The translations under genes and the position numbers were made by a program. Source: Cyanoderma ruficeps (taxonomy: Eukaryota > Chordata > Aves > Passeriformes > Timaliidae). Taken from it: a stretch of 64,000 bases of DNA. The DNA lies in assembly GCA_008694505.1 (NCBI GenBank), contig VZDJ01000216.1, positions 3,845,349 through 3,909,348 on the forward strand, given 5' to 3'. Below, piece after piece: positions 1 to 11,629 of the stretch. The notes below the pieces were generated by a model. That model made no database searches, was not told the DNA's origin, and saw nothing but the letters and a program-made list of their open reading frames with translations. Position 1 is the first letter of the stretch, and every line of letters starts with the position of its first letter.

Positions 1-33
1 GAGGAGGGAGAGGGAGAGGGAGAGGGAGAGGAG
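1..33. repeat. (GGGAGA)n purine simple repeat
   Basis: A short run of GGGAGA-type hexamers begins at the window edge, so its true length is unknown. It is all purine on the plus strand. Confidence 0.85.
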
Positions 34-2454
34 CAATGCTGCCTCTCAGTCACAGTGTTGGTCTGGGAGCCGCACTGCCCTATTCTTCTGCTTTTTCCTC
101 TACCACCCATCACACACCAGTCATGGAGCAATTCAGGGATGTGGGGTGGGAAGGACATTCCTGCTTTTCCCTGGATCCCCCAGCACCCTGGAGAAAGGTA
201 GCTGCTCTCTCTGAGCGTTTTTGAATGTTGTTACAGCTCAAACAACAATCCTGGGGCACCAGCCTGTGGGAACATCAAAAGTCACTGTCCCACACGTGCA
301 ATGGCGAAGTGGCAGAGGAGGAAACAGCACAACGTGATAGATCAAGTGGTTAAAAACAGTAAATAAATTAAGGGAGTTGGGGATGAAAACCCACCAGAGA
401 AATGTGTGAATGTTGTGAAGGTAAGCAGGCACCACAGCTGCTCCTCACTGGTTCAAAAACATGAGAGATGGGTATGGACAAGTTGGAGATGTGCTTGTCC
501 AGAAAAGAACAAGGGTTTGCTATACAGCATTTTGTTTGTTATGGGGCTTAAAGCAAGGATGAGGAGCTGTGGATGTCTGGTATCAACCAGCTTTCACAGG
601 GATCTGAATGATGCAGATCATTCCTGGCAGCTGACCCAGCCAACCTGCAGAGCTTTCAGCATCCTGAAAATAATGCAAAGCCCTTTGTCTGTGCAGAAGC
701 CTCCTGCTGTTCTGGGATTATCAGAAAACAAGTTCATTTTGTAGGCCTTGGCATTTTCCTTCCTGCTGTTTCAGCAACACCAGGTAACAGAGCACAAACC
801 CACACCAAGAAAACCCTCCACAGCCTCAGACGAGGCACTGATGTTCCTGGGGAATCACTCCAGGATGGCATTGCCAGCACCATCATCCTTCCCCCTCCCT
901 CTGCTCCTGGGCTCCAAAACTCTCTCCTCACCCTTTTTTCCCCTTTCACATCCCCCTCGCTCTCACTGGCCCAGCAATGCAAGTTTTGGGGAGTAAGAGC
1001 TGGCTGAGAGTTTGAGCTGAAAAACAATGGCTTTTTTTTTAATGTATTCAAAACAAACTATTTTGAATTTCTGTTGCAAATGGCAATCTAAAATTAAATG
1101 AATGTTTTTGTTGGATCCGAGCAGTATTTTTTCCTTGATATTGCACTTTGGCCAGCGAGCTAGAGAAAGAAAAAAAAATACAAAAAAAAATCAGGGCTGA
1201 ACAACTCTTTTCATTTTTCCCCAGCTCAGACACAGAGGGTGCCAGTGCAGTGACGGAGATGGGGTCGGGTTCAGGAGCAAACAATGGGCTCTGCACACAC
1301 CGGGTCATCCCCGCCCCACCCAGCAGCTTTTATGGCAGGGTGGTTAAAAGTCTTTGAGGGAATCACACCAGGTCTCTCCCACCTGAAAAAGATCCAGTCT
1401 CGGTTTTTCCAGCCTGTTTCAGACCAGCTACAGCCGGATATGAACTGAGGGCCCCTGATAGACAGAGCTTGGCCAGTCACAACCCTTGAGGATTATCTGG
1501 GGAAGGGGCAAGTCCCTGCACTGCTGTGGAGGCCCAGGGCCTCATCCCCAAGGTAGCAATGCCTCAACCCTGGAGGGACCAAGGCAAATGGAGAAAAATC
1601 CTTTGAGGTCATGGTGAGGAAAACCTCCCTCCCACGGGACTTTGCAGCCACACGTTAATATTTCTTAGGTTTTGGTGTTTCATTGCTTTGTTAAGTTTAT
1701 GTCACCCTGTTCACCATATATGCACCCTCCTAGAATGTTCTTCCTGCCCTTGGACCCCACGGGGTTATTTTTGCTGCAATACCCACCCCTGTGATCCCAT
1801 TAGTCCCTCTGGTTCCTGCCCACCCCACTGCACCATTTCCCCCACCCCTACTCAAGACCACCCATTTTATCCGCTCTATAACCCGGCATCCTCGGCCCCG
1901 TTTTGGCTCCCTGGAACACGCTGGAGGCTGTGCCCACGATGCAGACAATGAACAGCCTGGGGTTTCCAAACAGGACCCTTCTCCTCACCTTTATATCAGC
2001 CCTTTATTGCAGAGTGCTCCAGGCCCTGAGGCACAGGTTGCCCTCAGGGACATGCAGAAGCACACTGCTCACACTGCTGCTTCACTGGGCTTTGATGAGT
2101 TCCCTCAGTGTGCTGGATGAGGACTCACCGTGGTCCCTGTGCTGCCATAGCTGCACACCACAGCTCTTGTGCCATGGCTGATTCCTCCACCTTCTTGCCC
2201 AGCCCAGCAAGAGCCCCCGTGCTTCTCTTCCCTCCCTTGGATGTCCTGGAGCACAAACCAGAGCTCTGTGGTGGGGCACAAACCCCCCAGACGTTCACCT
2301 GCGGCTGCCTTGGCTCAGGCCCACGGGTGCACAGCATGTGCAGGGGTGGTGTCAGCTTCAAGGACACGATGGGGCTGGGCAGGAGGGGACCCTGGGACAC
2401 TACAAACCAACAATCAGAGGGCAGAGCTGTGTCCCCAAAGCTTCCCAGCTGAGA

Positions 2455-2960
2455 TGGGATCACAGAATGCTTTGGGCTGAGATGGACTGTTCTATATAGG
2501 TAAAGCCTTATGAAATAAAGGCCTTATTACTCTTGTGAAATCGTAGCTCAGGCTTGCTACTTCAGCTAAGTGAGACTATAAGAGAGTGACTCAGCTGGAA
2601 TAGGGGCAGAGAGATGTAAAAAACATGAGATGTGTACTGCAGAGACTGCTGCATGTCCACGCTGCAGCATGCAGTAATTAGTTGACTTCAGCTTATTGTG
2701 CCTTAAAACTGTGTAAACTGATAACCAGCTAACTACTAAAAAAAAAGCCTAACTTTTGCAATAAAGTTTACTATTAATGCTTACCACCATGTTCAACGCC
2801 AGTCTTGTGTCCCCCATTAACGAACCTTAAAAAGATTACCTCATTCCAACCCCTGCCATGGGACACTTTCCCCAAGACCAGGTTGCTCAAGGCCTCATCC
2901 AGCCCAGCTTGAGCACTTCCAGGGATGAGACAGCCACAAACTCTCTAGACAGCACCAGCA
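2455..2960 (-). mobile_element. CR1 LINE fragment, interrupted
   Basis: Two pieces match the CR1 3' region in reverse orientation. The left piece (about 2455-2487) contains ATCACAGAATGCTTTGGG. The right piece (about 2823-2960) resumes with ATTCCAACCCCTGCCATGGG and runs to the CCAGGGATG segment. Together they read as one element split by the LTR at 2488-2822. The family was recognised from its usual 3' end sequence; the subfamily is not assigned. Confidence 0.75.
2488..2822 (+). mobile_element. Solo LTR nested in CR1
   Basis: About 335 bases beginning TGTTCTATATAGG separate two collinear pieces of a CR1 element. The insert carries two AATAAAG signals on the plus strand (near 2514 and 2760), as an LTR polyadenylation region would. 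Flanking bases GGAC on the left and GAAC on the right may be a degraded 4-bp target duplication. No internal retroviral region is present. The right border is uncertain by a few bases. Confidence 0.6.
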
Positions 2961-4869
2961 AATCCAATTTGACTTATGGTCTATTTCCCATGTTTTATAG
3001 GGAATCATTTTACGAGTCACAATATGGGAAAATCCTCATTCAGTGATGGAATCACTGCTCTTGCTGTTATTCCTGTAATTTTTCCTACAGCTTTTGTTCA
3101 TATCTGAAGAGTGATTTCTCCCTAAGTGCCTAAGCAATAAATTAGGAGTCTGCAGTTCAGGTAAGGGTGGGTGACACATAATCACTATGAACAGTTCTGG
3201 AGGTGCTGTAATTCTGGTGATCCTTATTTTAGTGAGTGCCAGCATCTCACATAAACCCGAAACTGAAACCGTCCTTGGCCAAAACCACTCGCACCATCCT
3301 TGAAAATACCTATAAATCACCGTGTCATTTATCACAAATCCTGTCTATTGCTTCTTTGGCGATGCAATTGGGCTTAAGTAATGGAAAGTGAGAATCAAAA
3401 AAAAAAAAATCCTTAAAAAGTAGTATTCCAGGGCAAGCTTGCCTTCAGCAACTGAAATAACAGACATCCCCAAGGCACACATGTAAGAGCTGGCTTCAGG
3501 AGAAGTTATTGCTGTGTAAAATCCCTCTTTCACGCTCTCCCCTCCTCCTGCTGCTGCTTCCAGGAACAAAAGCAGCGCCAGGATGAGCCACACGTGCCCG
3601 TGGCTACGGCACAAAGGTCTCACTGAGCCTCTCTGCTCCTAAGAGCTGAGGCAGCCCAAGGCAAACTCTTCATCTCGGCCACACCTACAAGTGTCGTGTG
3701 CTGGGAAGTGGCAGCACATGGGTTGGGATCGCCCTTGAAGTGCTTTAGGGAAGGTAAATCCTGCCTGGGGCAGGGAACAGCCCGACAACAGGAGAGCACT
3801 GCTGTGCCCGTGGAGGAGGATGGAGCTGGAGGTTCAGCCCTGGGAAGTCAAGTAAGATACTCCAGCTGGGTTCAGGGGGACCCAGTCCACAAAAGAGATC
3901 CAAAATATGTCACAGAGAGACAAATCAGGCCAGACTTAAGAAGAACTTAGTCTCAAAAAGTGTTTAATGTTCTTTTTTTTTTCCTCCTTTGCCATCATTT
4001 TCAGGGGTTTCTCAACCAGGCACTGCATTTCCAGCCTGCCAGGAGCTGTCAGCATCAGCTTCTGCAGCTGAGAAGTCGCTTTGTCACATCACCAGCTCCT
4101 CTGGCAGACAGCAGAGAGCCCAGAGGCTCTGCAGCACCCTGCACGTCCATGTCTTGGAGAAGCAATCTGGGTTCCCAGTGAAATTCCCCAAAGCCAGTGA
4201 CCACTGCTGTGCCCCGATTTGTGAACACACCAGCCACCGAGGGCTGGCTCCACCTCACAGAGGTGGCAGCTCTTCAAGGTGGCCTCCCCCATGCCATGGG
4301 GGATTCCTCCACCTTCATCCACCTTCTGCCCAGTAAGTCAGGGAGACTTATTGGGTACAGCACCCAAAAGTGAAGCCTTTGCAACCCAGAGCAGCTCAGC
4401 AGCGCTGCCTGTGCTCTTTGCAAGGTGTGTGAGGAGCCTGTGAGGAGTGCAGCTGTCCTGTTGCTTCCCAGTAGTGCATTCTGGGCACGGCAGTTCTGTT
4501 GTTTTTGTTTAAATAGCTGCACCGGGGAAATCTCACGACACTGTTTCCAAAACACAGCCACAGCCCCTTTGGAACAAAGGTACTGCCCAGGTGCCAGCTC
4601 AGCTGTACCACCCAGCGTGGGAGGGTTTGGGCACCCACCAGGGACACATCAGAGGCTTTGCAGCACCCCAGCTCCACTCCAGCACAACCCACCCCAAACC
4701 AGCAAAGCAGCAAAAGACCCTTGGCCTCATCTGTGAGGAGTCACCACGCCAGGTCACAGAGCTGGCAGCTTTTCTGTGTGACAGCCAGCCGTATCCAGAC
4801 CTCTCCTTGCACTGCTCCTCCCTTCTCCAGGGCTGCTCCAACCACCTCGGGAGGCCACAACAAATAACA

Positions 4870-5060
4870 GGTTTCCCTACACACAGCGCACAACCATTAA
4901 TACCCAATTTAATCCATTACAACGTGCTAATCATCACACTCAGACTGTCCCAGGTTCCCGGCATACAAGCCCTAATAAACCCTCCCGGCAGCCCATTTAG
5001 CAGCGCTAATAAGAGAAGAAAAATGTGCAAGAGAGGAACGTTGCTAATTGATTTTAACCA
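4870..5060. other. AT-rich possible regulatory element
   Basis: Within otherwise GC-balanced DNA, this block is rich in TAAT and TTAAT cores, including CATTAATACC and GCTAATTGATTTT, with no repeat signature. It lies about 1 kb downstream of the putative SEPTIN9 first exon. Calling it a conserved element is inference from composition only. Confidence 0.25.
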
Positions 5061-5949
5061 TAAACAGGCAGCAGCATCACAGAGTGAATTTTCTGAGTGA
5101 AGCCAAACTCCTGCAGCTTAGGAGCTCAGGCAGAGTTCCTGTGGCCATGACATGGCTCAAGTGACTGGCAGCTGCCACCAGCGTCCCTGAGGGGTGGCCA
5201 GACCCATGGCTGGGGGTGTTAGGAGGACGCTGGCATGATGACTCCACAGCGGCCAGGGCAAAGCCAGGGCAGAATTTAGCTAACAGAGCCACAGAGCCGA
5301 AATCAGCTGCAGAGCAAAGTCCAGCAGCTGGAGGAGCTGCCAGAGGCACCTGAGCTTTACGGGCACCTCTTGGAGGAGACTTGGCCACTCTGTGGTGCTC
5401 CAGGCTCTTCTCAGAGCAGGATTTCACGGGGAATTCAGAGGAACGACACCAGGCACGGCTGCACACTGTGTTAGTCGGGGAGAAGGAGCAGAGGGCACAA
5501 CACCCTCACCCCACAGGGCAAGCCTGGCAAAGGCAGGAGGGGGAGAGGGCAGAATAGATTCCCGCAGCATGAGGGGATCCCATCTCTTAGACCCCATTTG
5601 GAAATGCCAGCGGCCCCGAGGGCAGCCAGTGTCTCACACACACCCACATTCACACCACCGTCCTGTTCCGATGTCACACCGTCCCCTCGGCGCTGATCTA
5701 TCTCACCCCGAGCTGGCACAAGTGCCTTCTGATAACAAGGTCCGTGCCCCCGGTGCCGGCTCCTGCCTGGAACAAGCTGCCTCGCTGCTTTTACTTGGCT
5801 TTTTAAGCCTTTTCCACTTGTTCATACACAGTGAAACAGCTGTTCGCTCCTCGGCACGGCACTCACAGCCAGGACGGATTGTGCCCGTCGTACTTCGGGG
5901 GGTTTTTTTTGAAACCTTTTTCTTTTCCCAGCACAGACACAAAGGGAGA

Positions 5950-6420
5950 GGCGAGGGAGGCTCACCTGAATACGAGGATTTCTTCATGCCGTCGCTGCGG
6001 GCTGTGACATGGGAGCAGGGGCGAGGCCGGGCGGGGTGCGCGGTGCCGGGGGAGCCGCGATCCTTTTGTAGGCAGGGCCGGGGAGGGGACGCGCACGGTG
6101 CCACCGCATCCGTGCCCGGCTCCGGCCGAGGGGCAGCCTAGCGCTCCCGGTTGTTAGCACACACCTTTTCCCAGCCTCGCACACACCGGTGCGGGCTGTT
6201 CCAAGTCTCCTGGCACGGGCAGGGGAAGAGCGGGGCTCAGCCTCCCCCGCGGCTGCACCTTTACCCCCGCGGCACGCAAACCTTCCCCGGGGCTCGGCCC
6301 CGCCGGCTCCCCGCCCTGCAAATCCCGGGGCATTCCGCCGCCGCGGCGAAGGGAACGGATGGAATTTCACGCCTCCAGCCCGGCGCACCCCATGGATTTG
6401 ATTCAGCCCTTGGCTGGCTG
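5950..6420 (-). promoter_or_regulatory. CpG island promoter
   Basis: This is the most CpG-dense stretch of the window, with many CCGCGG, GCCGGG and CCCCGCGG motifs, in a background otherwise poor in CpG. It spans the putative SEPTIN9 first exon and the DNA just upstream of it on the minus strand, as expected for a TATA-less promoter with 5' UTR. A bidirectional promoter cannot be excluded. The long open frames across it on both strands are a by-product of high GC. Confidence 0.75.
5966..5987 (-). CDS. SEPTIN9: SEPTIN9 long-isoform first coding exon
   Basis: On the minus strand an ATG at 5987 opens seven codons, MKKSSYS, plus one base. This is followed directly by the donor G|GTGAGCC (intron from 5965), giving a phase-1 exon. 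The long human SEPTIN9 isoform starts MKKSYS, then Gly across a splice junction, so the match differs by one inserted serine. The start has G at -3, and the exon lies inside a CpG island. Septin 9 is a GTP-binding cytoskeletal protein that joins septin hetero-oligomers and filaments; its long N-terminal extension binds microtubules. None of the GTPase domain is in the window. Only seven residues support the identity, so it could be another gene, but residues, phase, donor and CpG island agree. Confidence 0.68.
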
Positions 6421-9310
6421 GAGCAGCTCAGGTCAGCGCTGCTCCCCCGTCTCTAGTTCAAAGTGCGTTAGTGACCCGTGAAAACGCCTCTTTCCTCTCC
6501 AAACCCACTCCCCCAGGGCTCTTTGAAGGCTGCGGACCGAGCCAAAGGTTTGTGCAGGCTCACACCTCACTCACTCGCTGCTGCGGGCCCCACGGAGCCC
6601 AGAAACAGCCCCCAGACATCGCCCCAGGGCTGGGGGAAAGGATTTCACTGTTCCTCGTGTGCCAGGAGGGCGAACACGCTCCGGATCGCTCCCCTGCGAG
6701 ACGCAGGTTGGGCAATTAATTACACAAATACAATCAGCCGAGGGCATTGCAAACACAGACAGGAAGAAAGTCATAGAGACTCTTAATTTGTTTTAAGGGC
6801 ACAGGGAAGTGCAGGAGCCTGAACTGGTGGAGGGAAGGCCAGGCTGTTCCCTGGGAAGATTTCCACAGCCCCTCTGGTGGGTCAGCCACGCACAAAGGTG
6901 CAGAGCACAAGTCGTGTTCACATGGGAGGATTCCACCAGCTCCAAGGAAGGCATGGATTCCACAGGAAGGGCTTTCTGCTTGCTTTCAGACTCTTCCAAC
7001 GTAGAGGAGAAAAGTTTCTGTCCTCAACCCTGGCCCTGGCAATTGCACGGGGACAGAGAAAGGCAGCAGATGAGCTGGATTAGGAGGATATGGTGCTATC
7101 AGCATTTCTTACCACTTCTCAGCCATAGATTATCTCCTCTGTAACAGATCTGAGAAGAAGGATTGTCTGAGTCTCTCTCCGGCTTTAGTGCAAAACTGGA
7201 AGAGCTGGCTGAAGTCACTGGGGGATTCAGTGCTAAGCAGCCAGACTTTGCACTGGAAAAGCTCAGGAGCACTCCACGTTCCCTGAATTGGAGCAACAAC
7301 TACCCAGGGCTGCAGGACAGAACTACATCGCTCTAGTGCTGGGGTCTGCAGGGGGGGAGATGTTTGCAAAAACTGTCATCAACAGAACTTCGACCAAAAA
7401 AAAACCAAACCAAAACAAAAAAATTAACCAAAAAAACCCTCTCGAACCACCAAAGGTTTGTTGCTTAATCGAGCACGCATTTAAGGCAATAGTAATGATA
7501 TATTACCTTTTCCACAGGTGCTTTTGAAATCATTAGTCACAATTCATGGAGGAGAAACAATAGTGCAATGGCTTGCCCCACTTGGTACACTCCAGGAAGG
7601 GCAAAGCCAGGAGCAGAACCCACCCTGGTCACTGATCCCACTGTTCTGCTCCTGCCTGCACCTCTCTGATGGGCACAACTGTTTGACCCTCAGCACTCCC
7701 AGGGTCAAACCTCACAGGACTACAAAAGGCAGCTTTCCCTTCTTGGTTATGGGGTTATGTGCACGTGTGGCTGCTTTAGTGTGCAGTTACACCTGCACGT
7801 GTGTGCAGTTCAATGTCCAGTCCTGTGTTAGTGTGATTACTTGTGCAAAGGGTGTCTGTGCCATCGTCCCGGGGCTGCTGTGGTGGGAGCAGCTTGTTGG
7901 GAGCCGTGGCTGTTTGATCAGCTCCAGTGCACAAACACAAACAGCAAATTGTGGGGCAGGCGTCCTGCTGCAGGGCCAAACAAACACAATGAGACAGAAA
8001 ATGGCTGAAGGGATAATTTTCTGAAATACTCTCTGACAAAGAATCCTTTTCTTTGCCTGCCCGGCCTCAGAACTGCTCAGAGAATCAGTCGCTTGGCTCA
8101 GAAGGGCAGGTTAATGTTTAATACAATGCAGAGCCCACAGGCTTCCAACAGGTAAGTCATTTAGAGCTTTTTTTTTTTTCCCCCCTCTGCTTTTTCGTAG
8201 GTCAGTGAGGGAATTTACTGCTCCTGAAAGTGAGGGATTTGGGCTGCTGGCTCAGCCTGGCAGGCTGTGCAAGCTCCACACATCCAGCCCTGGCACTCAC
8301 AGCCATCCTACTCCAGCCCTGAGCATCCGCCTGCCAAACACATCCCACCTGGCACTGGGGTGCCAGCACAGCGCTGGCAGAGGCACAGAGCTGGCCACCT
8401 GCCCTGGTTTAGGAGAAACTTGGGAAGAAACCTCCAAATGGAGTCCCTCTGGAAAAGCAAACCCAAACAGCTCCTCCTCCAATCGGTCTGGGAAAAAATC
8501 TCCAGAGAGAAAAGTGGAAAAAACCTATTTATTTAACAAACGAAATGCCCACAAGCAGAAACAATGAACAATATGAAACAACAAAACCTCTCACTGTTTG
8601 AAGAGATGGCAAATTCAGAAAGTCCTTGCTGTGGGTGTAGCTCAGCTCTCCCACTCTCTTATCAGTCCTATGCTGGAAAATGCTGAGGCCCAGGCCCTGG
8701 TGGGCCACAGGTGTGAGCTCCTGGTGCTCCTCTGGGTTTTCAGTCCAGAGCAGGTTTGAACAGTCCCAAGAAAAAGGAAAAAAAAAAACCAGTCTAGGGA
8801 ACTTGTCTGCCTCAGCTAGCTAAAACCAACTAAAATCACAGGAGATCTGTCCCACTGTCTGTCTGTGCCACAGACAACACAGTCCGGGAGCAGAACGTGG
8901 ACGAGTGAGGGCAGTTTCTGAAAACAAACCCTGTGCTTCTCTTTTCCCCCCTTCGCTCTCAGAACCAGTCTAAAAGGTGTAAAACTTAATATCCAGCATA
9001 AACAGAACAGACAATTGGGGGTACAAACATCAAAAAAGTCACCCCAGGACAGCACCCTTCAGAGAGGCTGTGTTAGCCTTGCTTGTCCCCACCTCGGGGT
9101 GCCCACCTCCACACACCCAGCAGTGACCTTTGGAGGGATGAGCCTGGGCAGGCTGCTCTGAGCCCAGTGGCACCTGCAGCCACTGGAGCTGCAGATGTTG
9201 CAGCTCCTGCAGCAGCTGCTGAGCCTGGCCCAGCTGTGGTGCCCTCAGCAGCTGGTTCTTCCTGCAGCACGTGTGGTAGAGGTTGTTGCAGGCATGAAAA
9301 GCGTTGGCTG
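6421..9310. other. Intergenic, no gene seen
   Basis: No exon with convincing borders was seen. The content is ordinary unique-looking DNA with an A/C-rich low-complexity patch at about 7395-7440 and a poly-T tract near 8168. Confidence 0.5.
7395..7440. repeat. A/C-rich low-complexity tract
   Basis: A run made almost only of A and C on the plus strand (AAACCAAACC-type), with no regular period. Confidence 0.7.
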
Positions 9311-9711
9311 TGATGCTGCCTAGAGCAGAGGCTAGACAGGGTTAAGGGAATTATTAAAGGCCTTCAATAGATACACCTTGGGCAGTCAAAAGCCTCACAG
9401 AGACTACACCCAAGACGGTCACAAGTTTTTTCAGACAATTATGAGTTTGCTCCATTTACTTATCAGGGGTTGATTCTCCAATTACAGCTTCAGATAATGA
9501 AGTCACATGCCCCCAGTTTGCTCCCCCCAATTCACTTTTGTTTACACTTTTAGGGCCCTGAGGCTGTGTCATTGAGTTCCAGGCCCAGAGGGATTGCTTT
9601 GTCTGACCACAATGTGAATGACAGTAGCTAACATTTTCTGTGGAGTTTGGAGTTATACACTAATGCAGTACAGGATCTGAAAAATATAAAGGCTAAAATC
9701 TTAAGACATCA
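9311..9711 (-). mobile_element. Solo LTR, family A
   Basis: The element is bounded by TGATG at the left and CATCA at the right, and flanked by GCTG on both sides (9307-9310 and 9712-9715), a 4-bp target duplication. In reverse complement it starts TGATGTCTTAAGATTTTAGCC minus its last base, the same start as the plus-strand copy at 31036. The middle also matches (TTCAGATAATGAAGTCACAT versus its counterpart). It is a solo LTR of an endogenous retrovirus, with no internal region. The short target site would fit an ERV1-type integrase. Confidence 0.72.
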
Positions 9712-10576
9712 GCTGCAAGGGGTCTGTGCTGTCTCTCCCCCAGCATCCTCCTCCAGGGAGCCACGTTCCCCAGCATGTGGGGGTCCTGCTTGCAGAAACA
9801 CAATCTCCCAAACTAAACACAGCACCGATCAGAGGAGGGAGAGACAAGCACTGCCAGCTCCACACCGTGGGCTGAGGCCGGCAGCCAGAGGCCCAGGAAA
9901 GGGTCAGAAGGAGAGAGAACAGCAGAGGCAGCAGCACCCAGAAATGCACACTGGAGTGAGGAGGAAAGGGTAAAAGTTAGGAAAGGATGAGTCCTGTGGG
10001 GAAAAAAAAAAAAGTGATTACAAGGACTCACACAAATGTCCTGAGATATTTGGGAACACTGGGCTATGTCCCTGCCTCTCTGACTGACTCATTCAATCTC
10101 TCTGACCAACTCATTCAATCTCTGACTGAGCTTCTCTTGCAAAAGAGGAGGAGGATGGAGTTTTCCCAGGGAGAGGTGTGATGAGGCTCAGGGTTCCTGG
10201 GGTTCCAAGGCATTGACTGGTGGGCAGAATCACCTGTCTTGGAGAGAACAGAACTCTCTGGGTGTCCAGCAACAAGAAGAAGCAGGAATTTACCCTGCAA
10301 AAGCCTGTCCATGTGCAGCAGAGCAGACCTGAGCTTGGGGAACTGCATCTCCGACTGATACAGGGGTAGAACCTCAGGAGTCAGGACTCCAGATGCCCCC
10401 CATCTCCCTCTCCAGCTCTGTTTGTTTTACAAATGACCCTCCAAGCTCCTTTCCTGACCAAATCACTCTTCTGTGGCTGCAATGCTGGAAAGGAGATGGA
10501 GAGGACTTTTCCACCCTGCTCTGCCCCAGCAGCCCAGGGCCCAGCGCTGGCAGGCAGCTGCCAAACTGAGCAGGAG

Positions 10577-10720
10577 GGGACTGGTGACACTGCACTCTGG
10601 CCTGGCCATCCCTGCAAACCCAGCCTGGAGAGCACCTGGATTCAAGGGGGACTGGTGACACTGCACTCTGGCCTGGCCATCTCTGAAAACCCAGCCTGGA
10701 GAGCCCCTGGATTCAAGGGA
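10577..10720. repeat. 71-bp tandem duplication
   Basis: Two adjacent near-identical copies, offset by 71 bases, share ACTGGTGACACTGCACTCTG and the rest of the unit. Few differences separate them, so the duplication looks recent. Confidence 0.85.
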
Positions 10721-11390
10721 AAGGGAGCAGGAGATCAGCATACAGTAGTTGAGACCTTGTGGGGTTTGGCTAAGACAGGGCTGCCCTGGCAGGTACCCAG
10801 GAGGGCTTTGGGCACTGCTGCATGTGCAGTGGGACCTGACTCACCCCAGGATCCAAAAGCTGGGATGCACTGAGCCAGCAGAAAGGGCCAGGAGTTCAGT
10901 CATCCCACTGGATCTGCTCACTCATACTGGAGGAGCTCTGTGCCAGCAGTCTGGCTGCTGGTGGCACAGCTCAGCCCCTGCTCCGTGCCCTTTGCAGGGC
11001 ACCATTCCCATTGTCCCTGCCCAATTCCCTTGTTGGAATTGCAGGACAGCGAGACGCTTATGAGAAAGGACAAAAGCCTGGCAACCAGCACTGGACACTG
11101 GCAGAATCTGCCCTTCTCTCTGCCACCTCCTTGAGGAAATTGAACTCTTATGGCACCTCTGATGGCTCTCCCTTTCCCCTGCAGCCCCAGCAGAGCATTC
11201 ACTCACACAATGCACCTCTTGTGCCAGCCAGTTAATCCACACAGTTCACTGCCTACTTACATTCATTATCCTCATTTAGTTATTAAATAAAGCAAACACA
11301 TATTTTCATTTTTAACAGCTCTGAGAACGGGCTATCCAAACTGGGATTAAAACTCTGGGCTGTCTGACTTGTTCCTGCCTAACTTTTCAG

Positions 11391-11629
11391 CTGCAGGAAT
11401 GTTGGCTGCTCCAAGCTCAGTGGAGCCTTATGAAAACATACCTGCCCAGATCTTGGAGAGGGAGATAGGAATCAGCTCGATGATCAAAGCCCCTGATAGC
11501 ATTCCTGGATCATACAGGCTGTTCATGCAGAGGTCTGCAGGACTGATTGGCAGTGACCTGGAACTGCTTCCCGCAGAACTTGGGGATGATTCAGTGGAAT
11601 TCACATCCAAAAAATCCTCCAAGCTCTGA
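11391..11629 (+). other. Open frame after a strong splice acceptor
   Basis: A pyrimidine-rich stretch with CTAAC and then TTTTCAG precedes position 11391. From there a phase-1 frame stays open to a TGA at 11627-11629, about 79 codons. The predicted peptide is mixed and charged (for example AQILEREIGISSMIKAPDS) with no domain I recognise. The same DNA is also open on the minus strand (11622-11428), ending next to a CAG|GTATGT donor, so the coding strand is unclear. No partner exon was found. It could be a terminal exon of an unknown gene, a non-coding RNA exon, or chance. Confidence 0.25.

Larger units (their letters stand above)
34..5965 (-). other. Putative SEPTIN9 intron 1 (no exon seen)
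   Basis: If the exon at 5987-5966 is the first coding exon of SEPTIN9, this stretch is the start of its first intron on the minus strand. I looked for the next expected exon, the one leading into the human SFEVEE segment, and found none, so it must lie beyond the left edge. Open frames here are short, overlap on both strands and lack convincing splice borders. The stretch holds a CR1 fragment split by an LTR (about 2455-2960), and an AT-rich block with TAAT cores near 4870-5060 that could be regulatory. Confidence 0.5.

Noticed and set aside
4591..5100. 169-codon plus-strand open frame
   Set aside because: No domain and no splice support; the frame changes character along its length as expected for chance.
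5392..6141. 249-codon plus-strand open frame
   Set aside because: It overlaps the CpG island, where GC richness keeps frames open on both strands; the peptide has no domain and the better-supported exon is on the minus strand.
9073..9313. Ala-rich frames on both strands
   Set aside because: GC-rich GCAGCTGCTG-type sequence gives alanine or leucine runs by composition; no splice or start support.
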